DNA of 64,000 nucleotides from Thermocatellispora tengchongensis (lineage in GTDB: Bacteria > Actinomycetota > Actinomycetes > Streptosporangiales > Streptosporangiaceae). Position numbers and translations under genes: made by a program. Location: the NCBI RefSeq assembly GCF_014202315.1, contig NZ_JACHGN010000002.1:590306-654305 (forward strand), read 5' to 3'. Below the pieces are notes generated by a model. It worked only from the letters and a program-made list of their open reading frames with translations, did not search any database and had not been told where the DNA came from. Shown here piece by piece: positions 1-8,393 of the stretch; the first letter of the stretch is position 1; each line of letters opens with the position of its first letter.

Positions 1-111
1 TACAACACCGTCACCTTCACCCCCGTGACGACCACCCGGCTGCGGGTCCTGCTCACCGGCACCGGCGCGTCGTCCGTGGGCCTGCTGGAGGTCAAGGCGT
101 ACGGCCCCTGA
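1..111 (+). CDS. C-terminal fragment of a secreted glycan-binding protein or glycosidase (F5/8 type C-like)
   Basis: An open frame from base 1 to a TGA at 109-111 encodes the last 36 residues of a longer protein. The run TTTRLRVLLTGTGASSVGLLEVKAYGP has the shape of the final beta strands of a discoidin (F5/8 type C, CBM32-like) domain, which often closes extracellular actinomycete glycoside hydrolases. The N-terminal part lies outside the window, so the catalytic activity cannot be named. Confidence 0.6.
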   Translation, partial: YNTVTFTPVTTTRLRVLLTGTGASSVGLLEVKAYGP

Positions 112-219
112 CCCCCTGACCCGTGCGGGCGGCGCCCGTCTGCCTCGGCCGTCCACGCCGAGGCGCGGGAGCCGCCCGCCGTCCACACCGCCGGGAGGAT
201 GACCTGCCCGGCATGAGGG

Positions 220-1083
220 TCAGCCGCCGGCCAGCCGAGCCCCCTCGCCGGTGAAGCGCTCCCGGCCCAGCACGGCCAGCAGCCGCAGCTTCTCGTGGCC
301 CTCGGTGCGCGGGGGAGCGGTCAGCACGAGCAGCGCCTGCGACTGGTCCTCGGTGAACAGCACCTGGCAGTCCAGCTCGATCGGGCCGAGTTCGGGATGG
401 ATGAGAACCTTGTGGTCCGCGAAGCGCTTGGCGACCTCGTGCCGTTCCCACAGCTCGGCGAACTCCGGGCTCGCCTTCTGCAGCGCCCGCACCAGCTCGC
501 CGGCCCGCGACTGCGGGCCCATCGTTCCGTACGCCGCGCGCAGGTTCGCGACCTGGGCCCGGCTCTGCCTGTCGTGGTCGTACTCGGGGTAGCGCAGCCG
601 CTCGGCGGGATCGGTGAACCACCGGTAGATCTCACTGCGGGCCAGGCCGGTGTAGCCGGACTTGTCGCCGAGCAGGGCCTCGGCCATCCGGTTCTGCACC
701 AGCGTCTCGCCCAGGTTGGACAGGATGAGCGCCGGGGTGTCGTCCAGGCGGTCCAGCACCCGCATCAGCGCCGGGGCGACGTGGGAGGCGTCGGCCACCG
801 ACGCCGGGGCGTTGCGGCCCGCCACCTGGAACAGGTAGTCGCGCTCGTCGCTGGTCAGCCGCAGCGCGCGGGCGAGCGAGGCGAGCAACTGCTCGCTGGG
901 CTGCGGGCCGCGCCGCTGTTCGAGCCGCGTGTAGTAGTCGGCCGACATCGCGGCGAGCGACGCCACCTCCTCGCGCCGCAGCCCGGGGGCCCGGCGGCGC
1001 GCCCCCGCGGGAAGCCCCACGTCCTCCGGCCGCAGCGCCTCACGCCGGTGACGCAGGAAGTCGGCGAGCGCTCCTTTGTCCAT
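220..1083 (-). CDS. XRE-family regulator with MmyB-like ligand-binding domain
   Basis: This 287-residue protein has an N-terminal helix-turn-helix (residues about 5-70, with LRREEVASLAAMSADYYTRLEQ) and a long C-terminal domain typical of MmyB-type regulators, in which a PAS-like pocket binds a lipid or metabolite. An in-frame ATG five codons upstream (1098) exists, but homologues start like MDKGALADFLRHRR, so 1083 is preferred. It is divergent from an SDR oxidoreductase at 1195. This gene pairing is common in actinomycetes, so the regulator probably controls the SDR from the shared 110-bp gap. The family is clear; the ligand is unknown. Confidence 0.88.
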   Translation of the reverse strand: MDKGALADFLRHRREALRPEDVGLPAGARRRAPGLRREEVASLAAMSADYYTRLEQRRGPQPSEQLLASLARALRLTSDERDYLFQVAGRNAPASVADASHVAPALMRVLDRLDDTPALILSNLGETLVQNRMAEALLGDKSGYTGLARSEIYRWFTDPAERLRYPEYDHDRQSRAQVANLRAAYGTMGPQSRAGELVRALQKASPEFAELWERHEVAKRFADHKVLIHPELGPIELDCQVLFTEDQSQALLVLTAPPRTEGHEKLRLLAVLGRERFTGEGARLAGG

Positions 1084-1128
1084 ATGCCCAGTATCCACCG
1101 TGTGCCCGAGGGAGGGGGCGGCCAGCCA

Positions 1129-1143
1129 GGGATCGCCGATCCC
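1129..1143. promoter_or_regulatory. Inverted repeat in the divergent regulator/SDR gap
   Basis: The sequence GGGATC-GCC-GATCCC is a perfect 6-bp inverted repeat with a 3-bp spacer. It lies midway between the two divergent starts and is a reasonable operator for the MmyB-like regulator. This rests on position and symmetry only. Confidence 0.4.
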
Positions 1144-1194
1144 CCGATAGGCGCTCTCTGCACCCGCCGCGGCCCTCCGCCCAGACTTGTGGCC

Positions 1195-1959
1195 ATGAGG
1201 ATCTCAGGGAACACCGTTTTCATCCCGGGCGCCACGAGCGGCATCGGCCTCGCCCTCGCGGTCGAGCTGCGGGCGAAGGGGAACACCGTCATCGTCGGCG
1301 GCCGGCGGGCCGAACTGCTGGAGCGGATCGCCGCGGAGCATCCGGGGATCGACACCGTGCGGATCGACACCACCGACGCCGCGAGCATCGACTCCGCCGC
1401 CAAGGAGGTGCTGGCCAGGCACCCGGACCTCAACGTCCTGGTCACGATGGCGGGCATCATGCGGATCGAGGACTGGCACACGCCCGAGACGTTCCTCGCC
1501 TCGGCCGAGTCGGTCATCACCACCAACGTGCTCGGCCCGATCCGCCTCATCGCCGCGTTCATCCAGCACCTGCGCGCCCAGCCGGACGCCACCATCATGA
1601 CCGTCTCCTCGGGCCTGGCCTTCACGCCGCTGAAGATCACGCCGAGCTACAACGCCTCCAAGGCCGCGATCCACATGCTCAGCGAGTCGATCCGGCTCCA
1701 GCTCGCCGACACGAACGTCAAGATCGTGGAACTCGTGCCGCCGTCCGTCCGCACCTCCCTGCTGCCGGGCCAGGAGAGCAGCGACTTCGCCATGCCACTG
1801 GAGGACTTCGTGACCGAGGTCGTCGCGCTGCTGGAATCGCAGCCCGACGCCAAGGAGATCCAGGTCGAGCGGGTGAAGTTCCTCCGCTACGGCGAGGCCC
1901 GCGGCGACTACGACCAGGTCGTCGCGACCCTCAACGCCTCCGACCCGCACGGCAAGTAG
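1195..1959 (+). CDS. SDR-family oxidoreductase (DltE-like short-chain dehydrogenase)
   Basis: A 254-residue classical short-chain dehydrogenase. The cofactor motif GATSGIG is at residues 12-18 and the catalytic Tyr-x-x-x-Lys lies in YNASKAA. The usual NNAG motif reads TMAG. The start is the ATG at 1195, because translation upstream has no SDR character. An NAD(P)H-dependent reductase acting on a small carbonyl or alcohol is expected; the substrate is not apparent. It ends 20 bp from the convergent gene at 1979. It is divergent from the MmyB-like regulator and is probably its target. Confidence 0.85.
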   Translation: MRISGNTVFIPGATSGIGLALAVELRAKGNTVIVGGRRAELLERIAAEHPGIDTVRIDTTDAASIDSAAKEVLARHPDLNVLVTMAGIMRIEDWHTPETFLASAESVITTNVLGPIRLIAAFIQHLRAQPDATIMTVSSGLAFTPLKITPSYNASKAAIHMLSESIRLQLADTNVKIVELVPPSVRTSLLPGQESSDFAMPLEDFVTEVVALLESQPDAKEIQVERVKFLRYGEARGDYDQVVATLNASDPHGK

Positions 1960-1978
1960 CCCGGAGGGCGGGCCGTGA

Positions 1979-2920
1979 TCAGCTAGTGGTGACCCGCACG
2001 GTCTCCGGCCAGAGCAGACCGGTGCCGTCCGTCCCGCCGCCCCGGCCGTCGGTGGCGGCGAACGCGATCACCCGGCCGCGTGCGACCGGGAACGCGATCA
2101 ACTCCGACACCTCGCCGTTCGCCGTGGACGTCGCGTAGAAGTTCGCGTACGCCACCGACGGCACGCCCTCGGCGCGAATGCGGATCGTCCTGTTGGCCAG
2201 GAAACCCGATCCGGAGACGTGGAAATGGCCGAGCACCGAGGAATCCGGCCGGGAGAATCTCACGCCGATCTTCGGACGGGCCGGACGGGGAGGCGAGGCG
2301 GCATCCGACCGCACCTCCACGGGCAGCGTGTACCCCTGCCGGCACACCGTCCGCTGGGTGAGGACGGGCCCGTCGCAGCCCTCGACGATGAACATGTACC
2401 GACCGGGGCCGGGCAACCGGAACCCGGCGGCGCCCTCGCGCCCGCCGGGCCTGATCACCCGCTGTTCCAGAAACGCGCCATCGCGATGCCACCGCACCTG
2501 GAAGAAGTCGTAGCGGAAGGGATCGGTCGGCCCCCAGATCAGGCGGGCGGCCGATCCCCGGGTGTAGGCGCCGACGGTCATGGCCTCTCCCTGCGCGGGA
2601 GACCGGACGATCGCCCCCCTCTGGTAGCGCACCACCGATCCGCCACCGCCGTCGCGATACACGTGTTCCTTTTCGATCGGGCATCCGTAGCCGCTGTTCC
2701 GGCCGCCGGCGGCCTCCCACGCCTTTTGGACGGGATGGCCCCGCGGAAGCATGAACGCCGGATCGCAGGCGGCCGCAATTGGAGTGGTACCGGCGATGGC
2801 CATGGCGGATGTGGACACCACAGCGGTGCTCGTAATGGCCGCGCAGAAGGCGAGGATCCCCGAAGAGCGGAGAATCCCCGGCCACCGGTGACCCAGGGCA
2901 TGAAGGGGTGAGGCGAGCAC
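1979..2920 (-). CDS. Exported LGFP-repeat-containing protein
   Basis: A 313-residue protein with a GTG start and a hydrophobic export segment at about residues 20-43 ending in alanine-rich cleavage candidates. Residues about 60-110 contain one LGFP-like repeat (YGCPIEKEHVYRDGGG followed by YQRGAIVRSP), a module associated with cell-wall attachment in actinobacteria. The remainder resembles beta-sandwich segments of secreted proteins and ends with a repeat-poor C-terminus. No catalytic motif is visible. It is divergent from the WD40 gene. Function beyond envelope association is unknown. Confidence 0.65.
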   Translation of the reverse strand: MLASPLHALGHRWPGILRSSGILAFCAAITSTAVVSTSAMAIAGTTPIAAACDPAFMLPRGHPVQKAWEAAGGRNSGYGCPIEKEHVYRDGGGGSVVRYQRGAIVRSPAQGEAMTVGAYTRGSAARLIWGPTDPFRYDFFQVRWHRDGAFLEQRVIRPGGREGAAGFRLPGPGRYMFIVEGCDGPVLTQRTVCRQGYTLPVEVRSDAASPPRPARPKIGVRFSRPDSSVLGHFHVSGSGFLANRTIRIRAEGVPSVAYANFYATSTANGEVSELIAFPVARGRVIAFAATDGRGGGTDGTGLLWPETVRVTTS

Positions 2921-3131
2921 GAGAATGACACCTTTTCCCGCGAGGTGGATGAGGACTGCGCGACTGGGCCCGGTGGCGCGAAGCCGACGATCCTGCGGGG
3001 CCGGGGTGTCCGGCCACGATCCCGGACGGATTCCCCGGAGATTCCGATAAGCCGCAGCTCAGTGCCGTACCCTGGAGGCGTCCGAGGTGTCCGGCGGCGT
3101 CCGGCGGCTGGCGTGCCTGTAGGAGATCGGC

Positions 3132-4628
3132 TTGGACGAGACGACTGATCCCCGCGTGGCGTTCGCCCGCCGGTTACAGGCGCTGCGGGAAGAGGTGGGC
3201 CTTTCCCTGCGGCAGTTGGAAGTCGAGAGCCAGCGCACCCCGCGCCGCCGGAAAGAGGACAGAATCCGGCTTAAACGCAGCACGATCGCCGGAATGACCC
3301 ATGCGACGAACCCGGTCCGCCCCGAGCCGGCGAATTTCGAGGTTTTCGTCGACACGTGTTTGCGCATCGCCGCGGAAAAGAACATTTCGCTGCCGGCCCA
3401 TCTCGGCGACCGCCACTCCTGGGATGCTGCCTACCGCGAGCTCCGCGAGCAGATGAACCGCCGCCCCCGCCGCCCCGCACCTCCTCCCGCCCTCCAACCG
3501 CCCCCGGCCGCACCCGAGGACGCGCCGGCCGCGCGCCGCCCGCGTTTCACGAGACGACAGCTTCTCCTGGCGACGACCACCGGACTGGCGGGGGTGGGAG
3601 CGGGGGTGGCCGTCCCCCTCTGGTTACGCGGCTCCGGTCCGCGGACCGCGGAGTCCGGCTCGGGCGCATCGAGCGCTGCTCACTACAGCTCCGCCGGCAG
3701 GCTGCTCAGCCCTCCGGTGTCCAAGGGAAACTCCGTCTGGTGCGTCGCGATCGGCATGCTCGACAGCGAGCCCCTCGCGGTCGTCGGCCGGGCCGACGGC
3801 ACCCTGCAACTGTGGAACCCGGTCACGGGCAAGGCCCTCGGCGATCCCCTGACCGGCCACGAGGGGCCGGTCTACTCCATCGCGCTGCGCACCCCCACCG
3901 CGGTGTCGGCCGGCACCGACGGGACTTTGCGGGTCTGGGACCTCGCCGCCGACCCGCCCGCCGGCACCCGCCTGGGCGACAGGCTCACCCGCGGGATCAA
4001 CAGCGTGGCGCTCGGCACCGTGAACGACACGATCGTGGCGGTGTCGGGCGGCGACGACCGCACGATCCGGAGGTGGAACCCGGCCGCCCCCGGACTCCCC
4101 GGTGAAATCCTCGGCGAACGGCTCGACGCGGAAGTCAGGAGTGTCGCGCTCGCCACCGTCAACGGCCGGACTCTCGCCGTGTCGGGCAGCGCGAATGGAA
4201 CGATCCGACTGTGGGACGTGGGCACCGGGCGCCTCGTCCGGCTCCTCGGCGCCCACGAGGACGAGGTCTGGGCCGTGGCCACCGGCACCGTCCGCGGACG
4301 AACCGTCGCGGTCTCCGGCGGCAACGACGGCGCCCTCCGAAGCTGGGACCTCACCGCACCCGGCCACCCCGGCAAGGTCATCGGCGAACGGCTCCACAGC
4401 GCGATCAAGACCGTGGCCGTAGGCACGGTGAACGGCACGACCGTCCTGATGTCCGCCGGCGGCGACAACACCATCCGCCTGTGGGACCTGGCCACCGGCC
4501 GCCCGTACGGCACCGGCCTCGCCGGCCCGGAGGGAGGCGTCGAATCCATCGCGATCCGCGACCTCGGCGGCAGGCAGGTCGTCGTGTCCGGCACGTACGA
4601 CGGCGAGATCTGGACCTGGATCCTGTGA
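3132..4628 (+). CDS. Membrane-anchored WD40 repeat protein with helix-turn-helix-like N-terminus
   Basis: A 498-residue protein starting at TTG 3132 with AGGAGA 5 bp upstream. Residues about 8-100 resemble the XRE-like head found on actinomycete NTPase/WD40 proteins (RLQALREEVGLSLRQLE). A Pro-rich linker follows, then a single hydrophobic segment (about 142-165), and then seven WD repeats to the C-terminus (WNPVTG, WDLAADP, WNPAAPG, WDVGTGR, WDLTAPG, WDLATGR, WTWIL), enough for one complete propeller. The propeller probably acts as a protein-binding platform, and the topology would put it on the other side of the membrane from the head. No kinase or protease domain is present. Confidence 0.8.
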   Translation: MDETTDPRVAFARRLQALREEVGLSLRQLEVESQRTPRRRKEDRIRLKRSTIAGMTHATNPVRPEPANFEVFVDTCLRIAAEKNISLPAHLGDRHSWDAAYRELREQMNRRPRRPAPPPALQPPPAAPEDAPAARRPRFTRRQLLLATTTGLAGVGAGVAVPLWLRGSGPRTAESGSGASSAAHYSSAGRLLSPPVSKGNSVWCVAIGMLDSEPLAVVGRADGTLQLWNPVTGKALGDPLTGHEGPVYSIALRTPTAVSAGTDGTLRVWDLAADPPAGTRLGDRLTRGINSVALGTVNDTIVAVSGGDDRTIRRWNPAAPGLPGEILGERLDAEVRSVALATVNGRTLAVSGSANGTIRLWDVGTGRLVRLLGAHEDEVWAVATGTVRGRTVAVSGGNDGALRSWDLTAPGHPGKVIGERLHSAIKTVAVGTVNGTTVLMSAGGDNTIRLWDLATGRPYGTGLAGPEGGVESIAIRDLGGRQVVVSGTYDGEIWTWIL

Positions 4629-4724
4629 GCGGCCCCCGAACCCGGCGCCATCCGGCCCAGCGCCCCCGGCACACGGAGCGCGACCGCCGGCGGGGCGCCG
4701 GACACTGCGCCGAGCCGGGTCACC

Positions 4725-5153
4725 TCACGGCGTGCCGCCGATGGCGCACGCCCGGCACGGCGGCCGGCCGCACGTGCACTGCATGATGGCGTCCACAACG
4801 TCGTGGTCGTGGTAGAGGCACTGATCCCTGCAGGTGTGGCGCGGAATGAACCCCGCCTGGATCTCGTCGGGCCACGGCTCTTCGCCCTCGCGGCAGCGGA
4901 TGAAGCGCTCGGGGTCCGCCGAGTGCAGCTCCCGCATGCTCGACCGTGCCTGATCCTCCAGCTCCCGCACCTCCACCACCGCGGCCTTCAGCCGGGTGGC
5001 GAGGTCGGAGTACCGGTCGTCGCCCGTCCGCACGTGCGCCGCGTGCAGCGCCATCACCGCATTGCCCAGAAACCGGCCGGCGTCCTGGAGGCTGGTGGTG
5101 TGGTGCAATTGAATGCCGGTTACACCCCGCACCCACACAGCGTCATTCTTCAT
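4725..5153 (-). CDS. Small Cys-rich protein of unknown function
   Basis: A 142-residue protein. The first 90 residues look helical (a long charged stretch around DLATRLKAAVVEVRELEDQARSS). The last 35 carry six Cys plus His residues arranged as C-x3-C, then C-x-C-x4-C-x2-C, which suggests a metal-binding C-terminus. I do not recognise the family. Coding character (third-position GC) and the isolated position between two convergent or tandem units support a real gene. It is convergent with the WD40 gene. Confidence 0.6.
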   Translation of the reverse strand: MKNDAVWVRGVTGIQLHHTTSLQDAGRFLGNAVMALHAAHVRTGDDRYSDLATRLKAAVVEVRELEDQARSSMRELHSADPERFIRCREGEEPWPDEIQAGFIPRHTCRDQCLYHDHDVVDAIMQCTCGRPPCRACAIGGTP

Positions 5154-5461
5154 CGATCAACCTTTCGGGACGGCGGACACCCGGCGTGCTTCGGGCCGGT
5201 CCTTGCTCGGCGAGCCCGCTAGGGGATTCAGCCACTTGGCAGCATAACTTGAGCTTTGCGTGCCCTTGGGCGCCCGCCGACGTCCGCTTCCCGGCATCGA
5301 GCCCCTCTTGACACGCCTCTTGACGGCGCCTTTCCGGCGCTCACCGGGCGGGAAAAGGGCGTCGGCTGATCAAATGGACGCGTGCGGCGTGGTCACAGTT
5401 TTTATCCAGATTTTAGGCTCTCCAGAGTTTCGATCTATAACCCGGGCCGGATGGATGGGCC
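5154..5461. other. 308-bp intergenic region with an AT-rich patch
   Basis: No gene is seen. Bases about 5398-5445 are clearly AT-richer than the surroundings, with runs of T and A. The region must hold the promoter of the Cys-rich gene and the end of the hydrolase transcript, both on the minus strand. I could not define a convincing -35/-10 pair or terminator hairpin. Confidence 0.5.
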
Positions 5462-6505
5462 TCAGCCGGTCGATGTGAGGTGTTCGACGAGCGCGGTGCG
5501 GAACGCGGCCGGCTGGTCCAGATGCGGCCCGTGGCCCGAGTCGGGGATCACCACCTCGCGGTAGCGGCCGTACGTGTCCAGCGCCGCGCGGGTCTGCGCG
5601 ATCATCGGCTGCGGCGGGAACGTCTCCGCGCCCGGCCACCCGGGCACCGCGCCGATCGACCCCAGGTACGCCAGGTCGTACAGCGAGGTGTCCGAGACGA
5701 TCACGTCGTCGGCGCCGCGCACCCAGAGGATCGGCGGCTTGGGGTCCACGGCGGACAGGCCGGTGATCCGGAAGTGGACGGGCGACATGGTGTTCAGCAC
5801 GCCCCGCTCTCCCGGCGCGATCCCCGGCCAGTCGCCCGTGGTGGCGGCGGTGCCCGGGTAGTGGTCGTCGCCGGTGCGCGTGGACAGCATCGACTCGACC
5901 AGCATGTCCAGGTGCTCGGGTACGCACGGCGGCTTGACGTAGTGCGCGAGCAGCACCTGGCGCGGCGACAGCGGGGACTCCTCGCCGGTGTCGCCGTCGG
6001 CGAGCCGGCGTACGAACTCGGGGTTCGCGCCGCCGGCGCCGGAGCCGGCGCCGCTCGGGTGGCACAGCTCGCCGTCGGCGCCGCGCGTGCCGCCGAAACC
6101 GTACGGCGACACCGGGTTCACCAGCGTCAGCGACGCGATCGCCCCCGGGTCGTCGAGCAGGTACTGCATCAGCACGCCGCCGCCCATGCTCCAGCCGACC
6201 AGGTGCACCGGAGCGAGGTCCATCGCGGACACCAGCGCGGCGAGGTCGTCGGCGTAGTCGCGGAGCCCCCGGGTGGCGTCCACCGGTTCCGGGTCGGTGT
6301 CGCCGAATCCGCGCAGGTCCAGCGCCAGCGGGCGGAAACCCTCCGGCAGCGCGAGCATCGTCGTCTGCCAGAACAGGCTCGACGACACGTTCCCGTGGAC
6401 GAACAGCACGGGCGCGCCGGCACGGTTCTCGACCTCCAGCACGTTGACGGTCAGCCGCTTGGTGTCGATGCGACGCGCGGTCACGCCGGGAAGCAGGGTG
6501 GTCAC
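5462..6505 (-). CDS. Alpha/beta hydrolase
   Basis: A 347-residue alpha/beta hydrolase. LFVHGNVSSS forms the oxyanion region, the nucleophile elbow is GWSMGG, and the C-terminal catalytic His lies in DSGHGPHLDQP. A long lid insertion occupies about residues 150-270. It starts at GTG 6505 with GAAAGG 6 bp upstream, and that ribosome-binding site lies in an 18-bp repeat present three times. The upstream gene on the same strand is a second alpha/beta hydrolase, so the two are probably co-transcribed. An ester, lactone or epoxide substrate is possible; none can be named. Confidence 0.82.
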   Translation of the reverse strand: MTTLLPGVTARRIDTKRLTVNVLEVENRAGAPVLFVHGNVSSSLFWQTTMLALPEGFRPLALDLRGFGDTDPEPVDATRGLRDYADDLAALVSAMDLAPVHLVGWSMGGGVLMQYLLDDPGAIASLTLVNPVSPYGFGGTRGADGELCHPSGAGSGAGGANPEFVRRLADGDTGEESPLSPRQVLLAHYVKPPCVPEHLDMLVESMLSTRTGDDHYPGTAATTGDWPGIAPGERGVLNTMSPVHFRITGLSAVDPKPPILWVRGADDVIVSDTSLYDLAYLGSIGAVPGWPGAETFPPQPMIAQTRAALDTYGRYREVVIPDSGHGPHLDQPAAFRTALVEHLTSTG

Positions 6506-6511
6506 GTTGTT

Positions 6512-6563
6512 CCTTTCAACCGAGTCGTCCCTTTCAACCGAGTCGTTCCTTTCAACCGAGGCG
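6512..6563. repeat. Three tandem 18-bp repeats, each carrying a Shine-Dalgarno sequence
   Basis: CCTTTCAACCGAG occurs at 6512, 6530 and 6548 with period 18 (third copy slightly diverged at its end). On the minus strand each unit contains GAAAGG. Only the copy nearest the GTG at 6505 is at normal spacing; the other two are 18 and 36 bp further upstream. Confidence 0.9.
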
Positions 6564-6568
6564 ACTGC

Positions 6569-7411
6569 CTAGAGGGTTGCCGCGACCGCGGCGGCGCCGG
6601 GCGCGGCGAGCAGGATCGTGTAGTGGTTGGCGCCGTCGATGGTGCGCACCGGCATCCGGGCGGCGATCGGCTCCGGGTCCGGGTACAGGGCCGGCGCCGC
6701 GCCGAGAATCCCGTACTCGGCGCGCAGGAACAGCGCTTCGTGCCGCAGCCGCGACCACGCGCCCGCCGGCGCGTCGCCGCTGTACAGGTCGATCGAGTCC
6801 TCCCGGACCGCCTCCGCCGACGCCTTGCTGCGCAGGCACCCCGCCTCGCCGGTCAGGTCGTAGTCCACATAGGACTCGATGGCCGCCGTCCAGTCCGCGA
6901 ACGCCGGGTGCGAACGCCAGTACGCCCGGTACGCGTCGCGGTCGGCGAACCGCATGGTGAGCCGGGCGGCGGCCGGGCCGATCACCGCGGAAAGCCGCGC
7001 CTCGGGCGTGTCACCGGGCGGCAGCGGCAGCGGCGCGCCACCATCGACGAGCACCAGCCGCCGCACCCGCTCGGGATGCCGGTCGGCCAGCACCAACGCC
7101 ACGAAGCCGCCCATGGAGTGCCCGGCCACCACCGCGTCGGCGCACCCCAGCGCGTCCAGAGCCGCCACACAGTCGTCGGCGTGCCGCGCCATCCCGTACG
7201 GACCCGGCAGCGCGCCGCTGTCGCCGCGCCCGCGCAGGTCCGGCGCGACCAGCACGGTGTCCTGCGGCAACCGCTCCGCCACGAGCTGCCAGGCCAGATG
7301 CGAGGCCGTCACGCCGTGCACGGCCAGCACCGCCCGGGTACCGGTGCCCCACACGCCGACCATCAGCTCGCCGCCCGGCACCGGGACGCGAACCCGCCGG
7401 TACGCGGTCAT
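6569..7411 (-). CDS. Alpha/beta hydrolase
   Basis: A 280-residue hydrolase. VLAVHGVTAS is the oxyanion segment, GHSMGGF the nucleophile elbow, and a late Asp/His pair is provided by the region ending DGANHYTILL. The ATG at 7411 is preferred over a TTG four codons earlier because GGAG sits 7 bp before it. It is 63 bp upstream of the second hydrolase on the same strand, with only the 18-bp repeats between, indicating a two-gene operon. Substrate is unknown. Confidence 0.82.
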   Translation of the reverse strand: MTAYRRVRVPVPGGELMVGVWGTGTRAVLAVHGVTASHLAWQLVAERLPQDTVLVAPDLRGRGDSGALPGPYGMARHADDCVAALDALGCADAVVAGHSMGGFVALVLADRHPERVRRLVLVDGGAPLPLPPGDTPEARLSAVIGPAAARLTMRFADRDAYRAYWRSHPAFADWTAAIESYVDYDLTGEAGCLRSKASAEAVREDSIDLYSGDAPAGAWSRLRHEALFLRAEYGILGAAPALYPDPEPIAARMPVRTIDGANHYTILLAAPGAAAVAATL

Positions 7412-7697
7412 GGCACGCTCCAACCGCCACCGAGCGTCCTGCGCACCGAACGCACTGGTGTACTCCCAGGATCCGCCGCCGGCCTCTCAGCACTCATGCA
7501 GCAGAACCTAGTCCGGTGACCCGGGCCGCTCCATGTGGGCTGTCACCATGAGGAAGGGCGAATCAACGGGTTACGCCACCACCATCAGGCGATATCCCGG
7601 ACGAGCCCGGCACTCCCGGCGTCCCACGCGTACGCTGAAATCGCGAGCAGCCATGTCCCCGAGGAATCCGCACACCGCGTCTCCGCCGGAGAGATCC

Positions 7698-8321
7698 GTG
7701 ACCACGACCGTCACCCTCTACACCGACCAGTTCGGCCTGTACTTCTCCTCCGAGGTGCACATCGTTCTCGCCCACCAGAGCGGCGACCGGATCGAGGCGT
7801 GGTATCTCGGGCATCCCGACAGCCCCGAGCCCGACGACGACTTCGAGCACCATGCCTTGTCGGTCGTTCACGGCACGGGGACGTGGGGCGAGTGCGTGCG
7901 CCCGGTCGATCTCAGGAAGATGCCGGGGCTGACCGCGGAGGCGGTGTGGGAAGAGGACGGCCGGCTGCGGCTGCTGCAGCCCCCGAAGTCCGACTACTTC
8001 CATCCCGTCAGGTACTACATGGGGCTGGAGCTGACGCTCGGCGAACTCGCCGCGGAGCTGGCACCGCGGATCCGGCGCGTCCTCCGGTCCGGCACCGACC
8101 CGGAGCGGTTCCTGCACGACCTGATCACCAGGGAGCTGACCACGTACGGGGAGTGGCCGGCGCTCGCCGAATGGGCCGACCCCGGCGATCCGGACGGGCG
8201 CGTGGAGTACCTGGTGACGTACACCGCCGCGGAGGTGATCCGCGACTACTTCGACCCCGGCTGGGAGCGGGCCTTCGCCAAGGACTACGAGTTCTGGGCG
8301 AGGGAGGGCGGATACGCCTGA
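7698..8321 (+). CDS. Conserved hypothetical protein
   Basis: About 207 residues, starting at GTG 7698 with GGAGAG 4 bp upstream. Longer in-frame starts from 7533 give an Arg-rich, unlikely N-terminus. The protein is acidic, without membrane segments, and contains many aromatic residues near its C-terminus (DYFDPGWERAFAKDYEFWAREGG). I do not recognise a family or catalytic motif. It is followed by the convergent serine hydrolase at 8394. Confidence 0.6.
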   Translation: MTTTVTLYTDQFGLYFSSEVHIVLAHQSGDRIEAWYLGHPDSPEPDDDFEHHALSVVHGTGTWGECVRPVDLRKMPGLTAEAVWEEDGRLRLLQPPKSDYFHPVRYYMGLELTLGELAAELAPRIRRVLRSGTDPERFLHDLITRELTTYGEWPALAEWADPGDPDGRVEYLVTYTAAEVIRDYFDPGWERAFAKDYEFWAREGGYA

Positions 8322-8393
8322 ACCACGTTCGGCTGCTTCGTCCGTGAGACGCCGCGAGATGCCGGGGATGCCGTGCGCCCGGGACCGGCGCGC

